A stretch of 64,000 nucleotides of DNA, from contig CALOAB010000008.1 in assembly GCA_942491185.1 (NCBI GenBank), forward strand, positions 100,823 to 164,822, given 5' to 3'. The position numbers and the translations under genes were made by a program. This DNA is from SLRI01 sp942491185 (lineage in GTDB: Bacteria; Pseudomonadota; Alphaproteobacteria; Geminicoccales; Geminicoccaceae). Shown here piece by piece: positions 26,373 to 34,875 of this stretch (position 1 is the stretch's first letter; the number at the start of each line of letters is the position of its first letter). The notes under the pieces were generated by a model. The model was not told where the DNA came from and searched no databases. It worked only from the letters and a program-made list of their open reading frames with translations.

Positions 26373-26446
26373 TGGCTGGGGGACCTGGATTCGAACCAGG
26401 ACTGCACGGTCCAGAGCCGAGAGTTCTACCGTTAAACTATCCCCCA
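26373..26446 (-). tRNA. tRNA-Gln (anticodon CTG)
   Basis: The minus strand folds as a cloverleaf of 74 nt with CCA encoded. The acceptor is TGGGGGA paired with TCCCCCA, and the T arm is CCTGG-TTCGAAT-CCAGG. The anticodon loop CTCTGGA gives CTG, which reads Gln CAG. The anticodon stem has one T-T mismatch. Confidence 0.9.
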
Positions 26447-26601
26447 ACGGCGGTGCGCCGGGGCGCCGCTGGAATGGGCGGTTGGTATGGGAGAGGCGGG
26501 CTGCTTGTCAAGCACAAGGGCTGTGGGCAGCCTTGCGCCCGGCCGGCGCCGAGTTGCTTGACAGGCCTCCGATCGCTCTCTAATCGACGCCCACCACCTC
26601 A

Positions 26602-26678
26602 GGGGGTGTAGCTCAGTTGGTTAGAGCGCTGGCCTGTCACGCCAGAGGCCGCGGGTTCGAGTCCCGTCACTCCCGCCA
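26602..26678 (+). tRNA. tRNA-Asp (anticodon GTC)
   Basis: This 77-nt cloverleaf has acceptor GGGGGTG paired with CACTCCC, D arm GCTCAGTTGGTTAGAGC, anticodon stem CTGGC/GCCAG with loop CTGTCAC (GTC), and T arm GCGGG-TTCGAGT-CCCGT. CCA is encoded. Confidence 0.95.
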
Positions 26679-27000
26679 TTTCCCCCATACTTGCGGCTCG
26701 ACCTGTTGGATTGTCTCGTCATGGGCATGGCGATCCACGGCCGATCTCGCCAGGCACCGGTCACCGCCGATACATTGGCTGCGTCAGCAGTCTGCTCGGC
26801 AGGCAACGATCCGTGCTGCGACGCCTCGCCATGCCACCCCCGGCACCATGTCGTGCATGCGTCCCTACCGCGCGGGCTGCTGCAACCAGCGGCGCTTGGC
26901 AAGCGAGGCCCATCGCCTTAGTTTACCGCCCACGATCGCGAGTCGGGCGGCCGCTTGAGGCTCGTCTCGCACTGTTCATCGCCAATCGCTCGGGACGCTG
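26679..27000. other. Intergenic region upstream of the nuo operon
   Basis: This stretch of about 320 bases separates tRNA-Asp from nuoA. The open frames in it have no protein character. The nuo promoter is expected here, but I could not identify one with confidence. Confidence 0.5.
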
Positions 27001-27366
27001 ATGGAAGAGTATCTTTTCGAATACCTCCCCATCCTGATCTTTCTCGCCATCGCCATCGGGCTCGCCACGTTGATGGTCGTGGCATCGATGCTCGTTGCCC
27101 GGCAGAAACCGGACCCGGAGAAGCTCTCCGCTTATGAGTGCGGCTTCAATGCGTTCGAGGATTCGCGCGGCCGGTTCGATGTGCGCTTCTACCTGGTCGC
27201 CATTCTCTTCATCATCTTCGATCTCGAGGTGGCATTCCTCTTCCCCTGGGCCGTGAGCCTCGGCAATGTCGGGGTCTTCGGCTTCTGGTCGATGATGTTC
27301 TTCCTCTTCATCCTGACCGTCGGCTTCATCTACGAATGGAAGAAGGGAGCTCTCGAATGGGAGTGA
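27001..27366 (+). CDS. nuoA: NADH-quinone oxidoreductase subunit A
   Basis: This 121-residue membrane subunit of complex I has three hydrophobic helices. The conserved loop KLSAYECGFNAFEDSRGRFDVRFYLVAILFIIFDLEVAFLFPW is decisive. The stop overlaps the first codons of nuoB, which suggests translational coupling. It begins the operon nuoABCDEF. Confidence 0.96.
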   Translation: MEEYLFEYLPILIFLAIAIGLATLMVVASMLVARQKPDPEKLSAYECGFNAFEDSRGRFDVRFYLVAILFIIFDLEVAFLFPWAVSLGNVGVFGFWSMMFFLFILTVGFIYEWKKGALEWE

Positions 27367-27902
27367 GCAACGAGCTCGTCCGGGTCGGTCAGAGCACCGG
27401 CACGCCTCCGGCCAATCTCTTCGACGAGGTCGGCAAGGGGCTGAAGGACCAGGGCTACCTGGTCACCGGCCTGAACGACCTCATCAACTGGGCACGCTCC
27501 GGCAGCATGTGGCCGATGACCTTCGGCCTCGCCTGCTGCGCCATGGAAATGATGCAGGCCGCGGCCAGCCGCTACGATCTCGACCGGTTGGGTGTCGTTT
27601 TCCGGCCGAGCCCCCGGCAATCGGACGTGATGATCGTCGCCGGCACGCTCTGCAACAAGATGGCGCCGGCCCTGCGCAAGGTCTACGACCAGATGGCGGA
27701 GCCGCGCTACGTGCTGTCGATGGGCTCTTGCGCGAATGGCGGCGGCTACTACCACTACAGCTATTCGGTCGTCAGGGGCTGCGATCGGATCGTCCCGGTC
27801 GACATCTATGTGCCGGGATGCCCGCCCACGGCCGAAGCGCTGGTCTACGGCATCCTGCAACTGCAGAAGAAGATCCGCCGCACCGGCACAATCGACCGCT
27901 GA
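27357..27902 (+). CDS. nuoB: NADH-quinone oxidoreductase subunit B
   Basis: This 181-residue peripheral subunit binds the last iron-sulfur cluster (N2) before quinone. Cluster residues are seen in FGLACCAMEMM, in VLSMGSCANGGG and in VDIYVPGCPPTAEAL. ATG 27357 overlaps the nuoA stop; the longer frame to 27138 runs through nuoA and is a shadow. Confidence 0.96.
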   Translation: MGVSNELVRVGQSTGTPPANLFDEVGKGLKDQGYLVTGLNDLINWARSGSMWPMTFGLACCAMEMMQAAASRYDLDRLGVVFRPSPRQSDVMIVAGTLCNKMAPALRKVYDQMAEPRYVLSMGSCANGGGYYHYSYSVVRGCDRIVPVDIYVPGCPPTAEALVYGILQLQKKIRRTGTIDR

Positions 27903-27971
27903 GCGCCGAGCGGCGGTGGTTTGTCGCCGCGACGGCTAAGAGTCTCCCGCTACGGATCCCGAGGAGGATCG

Positions 27972-28607
27972 ATGACGTCAGTCACGCAAGCCGAGATCGA
28001 TGAGGCATTGGTCGACCTCAAGCGCTTGATCGACGGCCAGATCGGCGACGATCTGATCGCCTCGGAATTGGCGAACGGCGAGCTCACGATCACCATTCCA
28101 AGCTCGCTGCTGCTGCGGTTGATGCAGTGGTTGCACGATGACTCCAGCACGCTCTTCAAGCAGCTCATCGACGTCTGCGGCGTCGACTATCCCGACCGCG
28201 AGCAGCGCTTCGACGTCGTCTATCACCTGCTGTCGCTGCACCATAACCAGCGTTTGCGGATCAAGGTGATGACGGACGAGGAGACACCCGTGCCATCCGT
28301 GTCCGGCATCCACCGTGCAGCGGGCTGGTTCGAGCGTGAGGCCTGGGACATGTACGGCATCATGTTCGCCGACCACCCCGACCTGCGTCGCATCTTGACC
28401 GACTACGGGTTCGAGGGCCATCCGCTGCGCAAGGACTTCCCGCTCACCGGCTATGTCGAGATGCGCTACGACGAGGAGCAGAAGCGGGTGGTCTATGAGC
28501 CGGTGAAGCTGCGTCAGGATTTTCGCAACTTCGACTTCCTCAGCCCGTGGGAGGGCGCCCAGGAGCTGCTTCCGGGAGACGAGAAGGCCGAGGAGATGTC
28601 GAGCTGA
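27972..28607 (+). CDS. nuoC: NADH-quinone oxidoreductase subunit C
   Basis: This 211-residue subunit of the connecting arm contains the 30-kDa subunit signature (FEREAWDMYGIMFADHPDLRRILTDYGFEGHPLRKDFPLTGYVEMRYD). ATG 27972 has GAGGAGGATC just upstream, so I prefer it to the longer frame. The C-terminus matches the alphaproteobacterial form (DFRNFDFLSPWEG). Confidence 0.95.
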   Translation: MTSVTQAEIDEALVDLKRLIDGQIGDDLIASELANGELTITIPSSLLLRLMQWLHDDSSTLFKQLIDVCGVDYPDREQRFDVVYHLLSLHHNQRLRIKVMTDEETPVPSVSGIHRAAGWFEREAWDMYGIMFADHPDLRRILTDYGFEGHPLRKDFPLTGYVEMRYDEEQKRVVYEPVKLRQDFRNFDFLSPWEGAQELLPGDEKAEEMSS

Positions 28608-28656
28608 TGATCCATTCTGCGAAGACGTGCCAGCTGGCTAGCCGACCGAGGGCCGC

Positions 28657-29835
28657 ATGAGCGAAGTCGATCTGCGGACCTTCACGGTCAATTTCGGCCC
28701 GCAGCATCCGGCCGCGCACGGCGTGCTGCGACTGGTGCTGGAGATGGACGGGGAAGTCGTGGAGCGCGCCGATCCGCATATCGGTCTGTTGCACCGCGGC
28801 ACCGAGAAGCTGATCGAGTACCGTCCGTACCTGCAGAATATTCCTTACTTCGATCGGCTCGATTACTGCTCGATGCTGTGCCAGGAGCACTCTTACGTGC
28901 TCGCCGTCGAGAAGCTGCTCGAGGTCGAGGTGCCCGAACGCGCACTCTACATCCGCACCCTGATGGACGAGATCACCCGCATCATCAACCATCAGCTCAA
29001 CATCGCGACCATGGCGCTCGACTGCGGTGCCATGACGCCACTGCTCTGGTTGTTCGAGGAGCGTGAGAAGCTGTTCGGCTTCTACGAGCAGGTCACCGGC
29101 GCACGCATGCACGCCAATTACTACCGGTTCGGTGGCGTCAACCGCGACCTGCCGGCTGCCTTCGCCGCGGATATTCTCGCCTGGTGCGACGGATATGAAA
29201 AGCTGCTGCACGACATGGACAAGCTGCTGTCCGAGAACCGCATCTTCAAGCAGCGGACGGTCGATATCGGCGTGGTCAGTGCGGACGATGCGATCAACAT
29301 GGGTCTCTCGGGTCCGACCCTGCGCGCCTCCGGCGTCGCCTGGGACCTCAGGAAATCGCAACCCTATGCAGCCTATGAGAAGATGGATTTCGATATCCCG
29401 GTGGGCAAGCATGGCGACTGCTGGGATCGGTACCTCGTCCGATTGCTGGAGATGGGCGAGTCGCTGAAGATCATCAGACAGTGCGTCAAGGATATGCCTG
29501 ACGGCCCGGTGCGCACCGACGACAAGAAAGTGACGCCGCCCCGGCGGGCCGAGATGAAGCGGTCGATGGAGGCGTTGATCCATCACTTCAAGCTTTACAC
29601 CGAAGGCGTTCACGTTCCTGCCGGCGAGGTCTATGCAGCGGTGGAGAGCGGCAAGGGAGAATTCGGTGTCTACCTGGTGTCGGACGGCACCAACCGGCCT
29701 TACCGCTGCAAGATCCGCTCGCCAGGCTACGTCAACCTCCAGGCTCTGGACGCGATGGCGAGAGGTCACCAGCTCGCCGATGTCGTCGCGATTATCGGCA
29801 CGGTGGATATCGTCTTCGGAGAGATCGACCGATGA
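28657..29835 (+). CDS. nuoD: NADH-quinone oxidoreductase subunit D
   Basis: This 392-residue 49-kDa-type subunit lines the quinone pocket. It opens with FTVNFGPQHPAAHGVLRLVLEMDGE and ends DIVFGEIDR, both hallmarks. HIGLLHRGTEKL and YCSMLCQEHSY are also intact. Its stop overlaps the nuoE start by 4 bases (ATGA). Confidence 0.96.
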   Translation: MSEVDLRTFTVNFGPQHPAAHGVLRLVLEMDGEVVERADPHIGLLHRGTEKLIEYRPYLQNIPYFDRLDYCSMLCQEHSYVLAVEKLLEVEVPERALYIRTLMDEITRIINHQLNIATMALDCGAMTPLLWLFEEREKLFGFYEQVTGARMHANYYRFGGVNRDLPAAFAADILAWCDGYEKLLHDMDKLLSENRIFKQRTVDIGVVSADDAINMGLSGPTLRASGVAWDLRKSQPYAAYEKMDFDIPVGKHGDCWDRYLVRLLEMGESLKIIRQCVKDMPDGPVRTDDKKVTPPRRAEMKRSMEALIHHFKLYTEGVHVPAGEVYAAVESGKGEFGVYLVSDGTNRPYRCKIRSPGYVNLQALDAMARGHQLADVVAIIGTVDIVFGEIDR

Positions 29836-30570
29836 GCTTCGCCCCGGATGTCGATAGCTTCGCCTTCGCGCCCGAGCACGCGGCCGAGATCGAGACGAAT
29901 TCTGGCCAAATACCCCGAAGCCCGTAAGCAATCGGCGGTGATGCCGCTCCTGCATCTGGCGCAAAAGCAGCATGGCGGTTGGCTACCACGCGCCGCCCTC
30001 GATCACGTCGCGGCCTTCCTCGAGATGCCCAAGATCAAGGTCTACGAGGTCGCCAGCTTCTACGACATGTACAACACCGAGCCCACCGGCCGGGTGCAGG
30101 TCAGGGTGTGCACGACGACGCCGTGCTGGCTTTGCGGCTCGGACGATATCGTTCGGGCGGCCAAGGACACGCTCGGCCTCGACATCGGCGAGAGCAGCGA
30201 GGACGGCCGCTTCTTCCTGCGCGAGTTCGAGTGCCTCGGCGCCTGCTGCAACGCCCCGATGATGTGGATCGACGACGACTATTACGAGGATCTGGACTAC
30301 GCCAAGGCGGTCGCGGTCCTGGAAGCTCTGAAGCGTGGCGAGACGCCCGAGCCTGGTCCGCAGTCCGCGCGGAAAGGCTCCGAGCCGCTGAGCGAGCGCC
30401 GGACCCTGCTCGACACCGTGCCCGCCGAGGGCGAGCGCAAGAAGGGTCGTTCGGAAAAACCGCTCGAGCCCGTGCGCAAGGGGCGACCGGTCGATCACCA
30501 AAACGATCCGACGGCGCCGGCTGCCGGGCGCGAGAGCACCACCAACCCAAACACCAATGGCGCGGGCTGA
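29832..30570 (+). CDS. nuoE: NADH-quinone oxidoreductase subunit E, with an N-terminal frameshift
   Basis: This 24-kDa-type subunit carries a [2Fe-2S] cluster with ligands in VCTTTPCWLCG and FECLGACCNAPM. The natural start ATG 29832 overlaps the nuoD stop, but its frame runs to ETNSGQI instead of ETILAKYPEAR. One extra A near 29899 explains this. From about 29904 the correct frame runs to 30570. The tail is a Pro/Glu/Lys-rich extension as in many alphaproteobacteria. The error is probably technical, since the rest of the operon is clean. Confidence 0.88.
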
Positions 30571-31747
30571 GCCGATGCTGCAGGACAAGGACCGCATCTT
30601 CACCAATCTCTACGGCGACGGCGATGTCGGCTTGAGCGGTGCCCAAAGCCGGGGTGATTGGGACGGCACGGCAGGCATCGTGCAGAAGGGCCGGGAATGG
30701 CTGGTCGATCAGATGAAGGCCTCGGGCCTGCGCGGCCGTGGCGGCGCCGGCTTTCCGACCGGGCTCAAATGGTCGTTCATGCCCAAGCAGACGGACGGGC
30801 CGACTTATCTCGTGGTCAATGCGGATGAGAGCGAGCCCGGCACCTGCAAGGACCGCGAGATCATGCGGCGCGAGCCGCACAAGCTGGTCGAAGGCTGCCT
30901 GATTGCCGGTGCCGCCATGGGCTGCACCGCCGGCTACATCTATATCCGCGGCGAGTTCATCCGCGAGGCCGAGGTGCTCGAGCGCGCCATTGCGGAAGCC
31001 TATGATGCCGGCCTGCTCGGCAAGAATGCCGCCGGGTCGGGCTACGATTTCGAGCTCTATTTGCATCGTGGTGCCGGCGCCTATATCTGCGGCGAGGAGA
31101 CCGGGCTCATCGAGTCGCTCGAGGGCAAGAAGGGCCAGCCGCGCCTCAAGCCACCCTTCCCCGCGATGGTCGGGCTCTACGGCCGTCCGTCGACGGTGAA
31201 CAATGTCGAGACCATCGCCGTGGTCCCGACGATTCTCAGGCGCGGCGCCGAGTGGTTCGCCGGCATCGGCCCGGAGCGCAATAGCGGCACCAAGCTCTTC
31301 TGCATCTCCGGCCACGTCAACAAGCCGTGCAATGTCGAGGAGGCGATGGGCATCCCGCTCAAGCAGCTGATCGACGAGCATTGCGGCGGTGTTCGCGGCG
31401 GCTGGGACAATCTTCTGGCGGTGATCCCGGGCGGCTCGTCGGTGCCCTTGATGCCGAAGTCGGTCTGCGACGACATCAACATGGATTTCGATTCGCTGCG
31501 CGGCGTGGGCTCCGGCCTCGGCACGGCCGCCGTCATCGTCATGGACAAGAGCACGGACATCGTCCGCGCGATTGCCCGGTTGTCGAAATTCTACATGCAC
31601 GAGAGCTGTGGCCAGTGCACACCCTGCCGTGAGGGCACCGGCTGGCTCTGGCGGATGATGACGCGGATGGCCGAGGGCCGCGCCCGGATCGACGAGATCG
31701 ATCTGCTGTTCGATGTCACCAAGGAAATCGAGGGCTGCCCACATTGA
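30557..31747 (+). CDS. nuoF: NADH-quinone oxidoreductase subunit F, 3' end replaced at a join
   Basis: This subunit holds FMN, the NADH site and a [4Fe-4S] cluster. GRGGAGFPTGLKWSF, GAGAYICGEETGLIESLEG and the cluster motif ESCGQCTPCREGTGW are intact. The family normally continues past TKEIEG for about 35 more residues, including another cluster Cys. Here the sequence changes after EIEG (near 31735) to CPH and a stop. The following DNA belongs to another gene and another base composition, so the end is an artefact of the join. Confidence 0.92.
   Translation: MARAEPMLQDKDRIFTNLYGDGDVGLSGAQSRGDWDGTAGIVQKGREWLVDQMKASGLRGRGGAGFPTGLKWSFMPKQTDGPTYLVVNADESEPGTCKDREIMRREPHKLVEGCLIAGAAMGCTAGYIYIRGEFIREAEVLERAIAEAYDAGLLGKNAAGSGYDFELYLHRGAGAYICGEETGLIESLEGKKGQPRLKPPFPAMVGLYGRPSTVNNVETIAVVPTILRRGAEWFAGIGPERNSGTKLFCISGHVNKPCNVEEAMGIPLKQLIDEHCGGVRGGWDNLLAVIPGGSSVPLMPKSVCDDINMDFDSLRGVGSGLGTAAVIVMDKSTDIVRAIARLSKFYMHESCGQCTPCREGTGWLWRMMTRMAEGRARIDEIDLLFDVTKEIEGCPH
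31728..31742. other. Join between block A and block B
   Basis: Left of about 31735 the sequence is nuoF. Right of it, on the opposite strand, is an enoyl-CoA hydratase interrupted at the same point. GC content and gene content change at once. There is no inverted repeat, target duplication, integrase or transposase. Confidence 0.85.
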
Positions 31748-32138
31748 GTTCGGTAAGCCCCAGTTTCAATTTGGGATCATCCACCATGATCCGAAAATGG
31801 CAACTGAGCGCCAACTCCAGTCCGCCCGCAAGAACATGGCCGTTGATGGCGGCGATGACGGGCTTTTCAAAACAATCAAGCTTTTTCCAGAGCTCGCGGG
31901 CTTTGGGCCCCGTCTTGTGGCCGTTGGCCGAATCGCTCAAATCATATCCCGCGGAAAATGCCTTGTCGCCACCGCCGGTGATAATCAAGACCCTCACTTC
32001 TTTATCGTTTTCCACATCACCCAGCGCTTTTTCAAAATCCGACATCATGCCCCAGTTCCAGGCATTGACCGGCGGATGGTTCAGTGTGATGATGCAGATG
32101 TGTCCTTTCTTCTCAAATATCAAATTTTCGTAATCCAT
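31736..32138 (-). CDS. Enoyl-CoA hydratase/isomerase family protein, 3' end missing
   Basis: About 134 residues of a crotonase-fold protein are present, starting MDYENLIFEKKGHICIITLNHPPVNAWN. The oxyanion-hole stretch GGGDKAFSAGYDLSD and the second motif VIAAINGHVLAGGLELALSCHFRI are seen. The family is about 260 residues long; this copy stops near LGLTELNVG, exactly at the join. A TAATCTCC-type purine-rich site (AAGGAGATAAT) precedes the ATG. It would hydrate enoyl-CoA in fatty-acid or aromatic degradation. Confidence 0.85.
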
Positions 32139-32522
32139 TATTATCTCCTTTTAAAAATGATTCACGGGAATATCATGTGACACCGGTGCCTGACAACCAA
32201 AAAATTCTTCTGACACAGCACCGTTTCCCGCCGGAACCCGGAGGAAACTTTGGAACCGCGGCAGATCTCCAACCTGTCTGAGGCTGCGTAAGTCCCGTTC
32301 CAGGGATGTCTGCATGATAGATGGAAATTATGCATTTGAAATTCAAAATGTGAGGTAATAACGCGGAAGCACCGCCTTTCTCAGGGAGGACGGGCTTGAA
32401 GCAGGCAGGCTGCCTGTTCTTTTTTCTGCCTCGCATGCAACGTTTGCGTTACGGTTGCCAGTTACCGGTTCTTTTGGAACCGATGAACCGTGGAAGGAAA
32501 GGGGTGATGAAGAAAGCAGGGG
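32139..32522. other. Intergenic region, no supported gene
   Basis: About 380 bases lie between the hydratase start and the small Lys-rich gene. Open frames on both strands are short and lack features. The hydratase promoter should be in the left part. Confidence 0.5.
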
Positions 32523-32672
32523 TTAAGGCTGTATCTCTTCCTGAGGAAGGTCCTCTGTTTCCCCGGCGGGCTTATTTTCTTTTTCCAGCTTGCGCTGCTT
32601 TTTTGCCTCTTTCTTTTTTTGCTTGGCCAATTCCCTCTGGCGCTTTGCAAATGAATAATTCGGTTTGGCCAA
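32523..32672 (-). CDS. Small Lys/Glu-rich conserved protein (49 residues)
   Basis: A TTG start (complement of 32670-32672) follows AAGGAGAACG at a good distance. The product opens MAKPNYSFAKRQRELAKQ, followed by a run of Lys, Ala and Glu that should form one long charged helix, then an acidic tail to TAA at 32523-32525. I recognise this as a widespread family of tiny uncharacterised proteins in deltaproteobacteria and gammaproteobacteria that open with almost the same residues. Here it lies downstream of cspA on the same strand, beyond a terminator. Confidence 0.75.
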   Translation of the reverse strand: MAKPNYSFAKRQRELAKQKKKEAKKQRKLEKENKPAGETEDLPQEEIQP

Positions 32673-32718
32673 GACGTTCTCCTTATGGGTGCTTCTTGTT
32701 CGGCATGAAATAGATGCC

Positions 32719-32754
32719 TAAAAAAAAGGCCCCGCAGAGCGGGGCCTTTTTTTT
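32719..32754. terminator. Rho-independent terminator after cspA
   Basis: The stem AGGCCCCG (32727-32734) pairs with CGGGGCCT (32740-32747) around a 5-base loop. A-runs lie on one side and T-runs on the other, so it can stop transcripts in both directions. It lies about 16 bases past the cspA stop. Confidence 0.9.
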
Positions 32755-32769
32755 GATTGATGTCAGTTC

Positions 32770-32970
32770 TTACAGCTGAACAACATTTTCAGCCGCGGGG
32801 CCCTTGGCGCCATCCACCACATCGAAGGTCACGCGAGCGCCTTCCTGCAGGGATTTAAACCCTTCTGCCCGAATTGCGCTGTGATGCACAAACACGTCTT
32901 TACCGCCATCCTGCTCGATAAAACCAAAACCCTTTGAATCATTAAACCACTTTACTGTACCTTCAGCCAT
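32770..32970 (-). CDS. Cold-shock protein, CspA family
   Basis: This 66-residue single OB-fold protein binds single-stranded RNA and DNA. RNP1 (KGFGFIE) and RNP2 (VFVHHSAI) are intact, and the C-terminus GPAAENVVQL is typical. ATG (complement of 32968-32970) follows AAAGGAG; the longer frame to 33033 lies in the leader. A hairpin and a probable long leader lie upstream. Confidence 0.95.
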   Translation of the reverse strand: MAEGTVKWFNDSKGFGFIEQDGGKDVFVHHSAIRAEGFKSLQEGARVTFDVVDGAKGPAAENVVQL

Positions 32971-32990
32971 TTTTACTACTCCTTTATAAT

Positions 32991-33007
32991 GGTTCCCCAT
33001 GGGAACC
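32991..33007 (-). promoter_or_regulatory. Hairpin in the cspA leader
   Basis: GGTTCCC and GGGAACC form a 7-bp perfect stem with a 3-base loop about 20 bases before the cspA start codon. Cold-shock genes are often controlled through structured leaders. A regulatory role here is inference. Confidence 0.35.
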
Positions 33008-33273
33008 GTGTTGTTGTTCAGCCGGGGCATCATCTGCTACCTCGACCTGGACTCTGGGTTTCCAGACAAAACAGGCTTGATAGCACAGTCTTGCTCATGG
33101 GGAAATTGCCAATGGTGTGGCAAAAACCTTCCACATGAAGTCTTCTTCTTTTTCTCCGGTTTAAGTACTCAGCAGAAAATTCATCGGCAGTGAACGATGG
33201 GTGGCAAACAACAAGGCTAAAAAGGACAACCTGAAGGACAACTTGCTTCTACTTAACTTAATGGATAATTCAT

Positions 33274-33301
33274 AATATAATACATGTCGGCATTTATGCA
33301 A
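33274..33301 (-). promoter_or_regulatory. Candidate promoter for cspA
   Basis: On the minus strand TTGCAT (complement of 33296-33301) and TATATT (complement of 33274-33279) are 16 bases apart in AT-rich DNA. This would give a leader of roughly 300 bases. Confidence 0.35.
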
Positions 33302-33322
33302 TGAAATAATAGAGGAGATGGA

Positions 33323-34246
33323 TTAAAAATCCGAATTCTTTCCTGCCTGGCGGGCAACAGGTGCTGCCATATTCCGCCTAATGCGTGCGATCTCCCCATC
33401 TTTCTTTTCCCAGACGCCGTTGATCCATTCCGCCAATACATCGAAATCACGCTCTTGGGGCAGTGATTCGGGCCCGTATTCCTTTACCGTCACAAAGACC
33501 CTGCCGCACCTGCCGCACAAAAAGTTCCAGAAGGTGGGCCGGACACAGTCGTAGACGATGGTAACATCCAAAAGGGTATGGATTTTGACTTCCGGAATGG
33601 CGAAAATGATGGCGAGCCCCCCTGCCTTTGGTTTTAACAGGTGTTGGTAAGGCGAGCGCTGCGCCATGGCCTTTTCCTTTGTAAAGCGGGTGCCTTCGGC
33701 GAGATTAACAACGAAAGCGGAATACCGGATGAACCTGGCAAATGCCTTTTTAAGGGATCGCGCATCCCTTGAAAACCGCCCGCCCGGTGATATCCCCCCC
33801 TTCATGGAACCCCTCTGCAACAGCGGATAGTCATAGGCCAGACAGATGATGTTCACCACCGGCAGATACATGAGCTCTTTCTTGACGAGAAACTTGGGGA
33901 CCGGCGCCTTCCAGTTGAAAAGATGCTGCACAATAAAAATATCGCTCCAGCTCTGATGGTTGACGGTCATGAGATAGAATTTTTCAGGATAGGTCTTACG
34001 GATGGTGCCACTGACTTCCATTTTGATGCCCATTGCGTGAAAGAGCAAAATATCATCACACCATACGGTCAAACGATAGATTAACGCCAGAGGACCGGAC
34101 AGTCGTTTCTGGAACTTTTCCGACGGTACCAGCAATTTCAGAAACGTCAAAAAAACGAGGGGCATCAACCAGAAGAAAATATTGGCCAAAATACAGGAAA
34201 AACAGAAGAATCCTTTGATATGGGAAATGATATCCGCTTTTGTCAC
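33323..34246 (-). CDS. Lysophospholipid acyltransferase family protein (PlsC-like)
   Basis: This 307-residue protein has an N-terminal hydrophobic region (residues 10-40) that should anchor it in the inner membrane. The acyltransferase motif NHQSWSD (HxxxxD) is at about residue 97 and the second motif NLAEGTRFTKEK at about 196. The layout is closest to the YihG/LCLAT branch. It should acylate lysophosphatidate or a similar lysolipid. It lies downstream of the phasin gene on the same strand with an 86-base gap. Confidence 0.85.
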   Translation of the reverse strand: MTKADIISHIKGFFCFSCILANIFFWLMPLVFLTFLKLLVPSEKFQKRLSGPLALIYRLTVWCDDILLFHAMGIKMEVSGTIRKTYPEKFYLMTVNHQSWSDIFIVQHLFNWKAPVPKFLVKKELMYLPVVNIICLAYDYPLLQRGSMKGGISPGGRFSRDARSLKKAFARFIRYSAFVVNLAEGTRFTKEKAMAQRSPYQHLLKPKAGGLAIIFAIPEVKIHTLLDVTIVYDCVRPTFWNFLCGRCGRVFVTVKEYGPESLPQERDFDVLAEWINGVWEKKDGEIARIRRNMAAPVARQAGKNSDF

Positions 34247-34332
34247 AACCCTTACACCTCTTTTCCGGGCTGTCTCGCCGCCACCGCTGCATCAGCGGGC
34301 GGCACAAAATGCCGCCCTCAAGTCCTGAAAGG

Positions 34333-34599
34333 TTATTTCTTTTCGGATGCAAAGAAATCATCGACCTTCTTATAATTATCATCCACGGCCTTTTTGAAAT
34401 CCTTTGAACCTTTCTTGCAGGCATCGGCCCATTCAGAAATGGCCTTTTTACCCTCTTCGGGCAGCCAGGTGGCCTGCTCCAGTATGGTGCCGACCATTTT
34501 TTCGGTCTGTTCCTGGACCATGACCATGGCGCTGAAGCTGTTGTCAAAGGTTGCTTTGTTGAAATCAATCATCTGTTTAAATATCTGATTTTGATCCAT
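34333..34599 (-). CDS. Phasin-like small protein
   Basis: This 88-residue helical amphipathic protein (MDQNQIFKQMIDFNKATFDNSF, then MVMVQEQTEKMV) resembles short phasins that coat polyhydroxyalkanoate granules. The start (complement of 34597-34599) follows GGAGGAG. The link to phaR, divergently placed 276 bases away, and to a PHA depolymerase supports the call. Phasins diverge greatly, so the assignment leans on context. Confidence 0.7.
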   Translation of the reverse strand: MDQNQIFKQMIDFNKATFDNSFSAMVMVQEQTEKMVGTILEQATWLPEEGKKAISEWADACKKGSKDFKKAVDDNYKKVDDFFASEKK

Positions 34600-34759
34600 T
34601 CTGCTACTCCTCCTCCAAAAATTGTTCATCCGTTTTTTCCCCGTGATAACCTGATTATAATTCGCCCCGCTCTTTTGTCAAGGGGAAAATGGTGCGATGC
34701 ACAAAATTCCTTTAAAACGCCAATCATTATTTTCGAACCCTGTCAGTCACGATAACCTT

Positions 34760-34788
34760 TTGACATACGGTAACTATTGTTATAGATT
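34760..34788 (+). promoter_or_regulatory. Candidate sigma-70 promoter for phaR
   Basis: A perfect TTGACA (34760-34765) is followed after 17 bases by TAGATT (34783-34788). The position is about 90 bases upstream of the phaR start, within the divergent phasin-phaR region where PhaR would be expected to bind. Confidence 0.45.
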
Positions 34789-34875
34789 GGATAAATATGT
34801 TAGCTGAACAGAGTTCAACCATCGCGTTTTTTTTGCAATACATCAAAAACCGTTCGAGCAGATGAAGGGGTAAAA

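Noticed and set aside
32173..32436. 87-codon minus-strand frame in block B
   Set aside because: There is no ribosome site or domain, the composition is mixed and it lies in AT-rich intergenic DNA.
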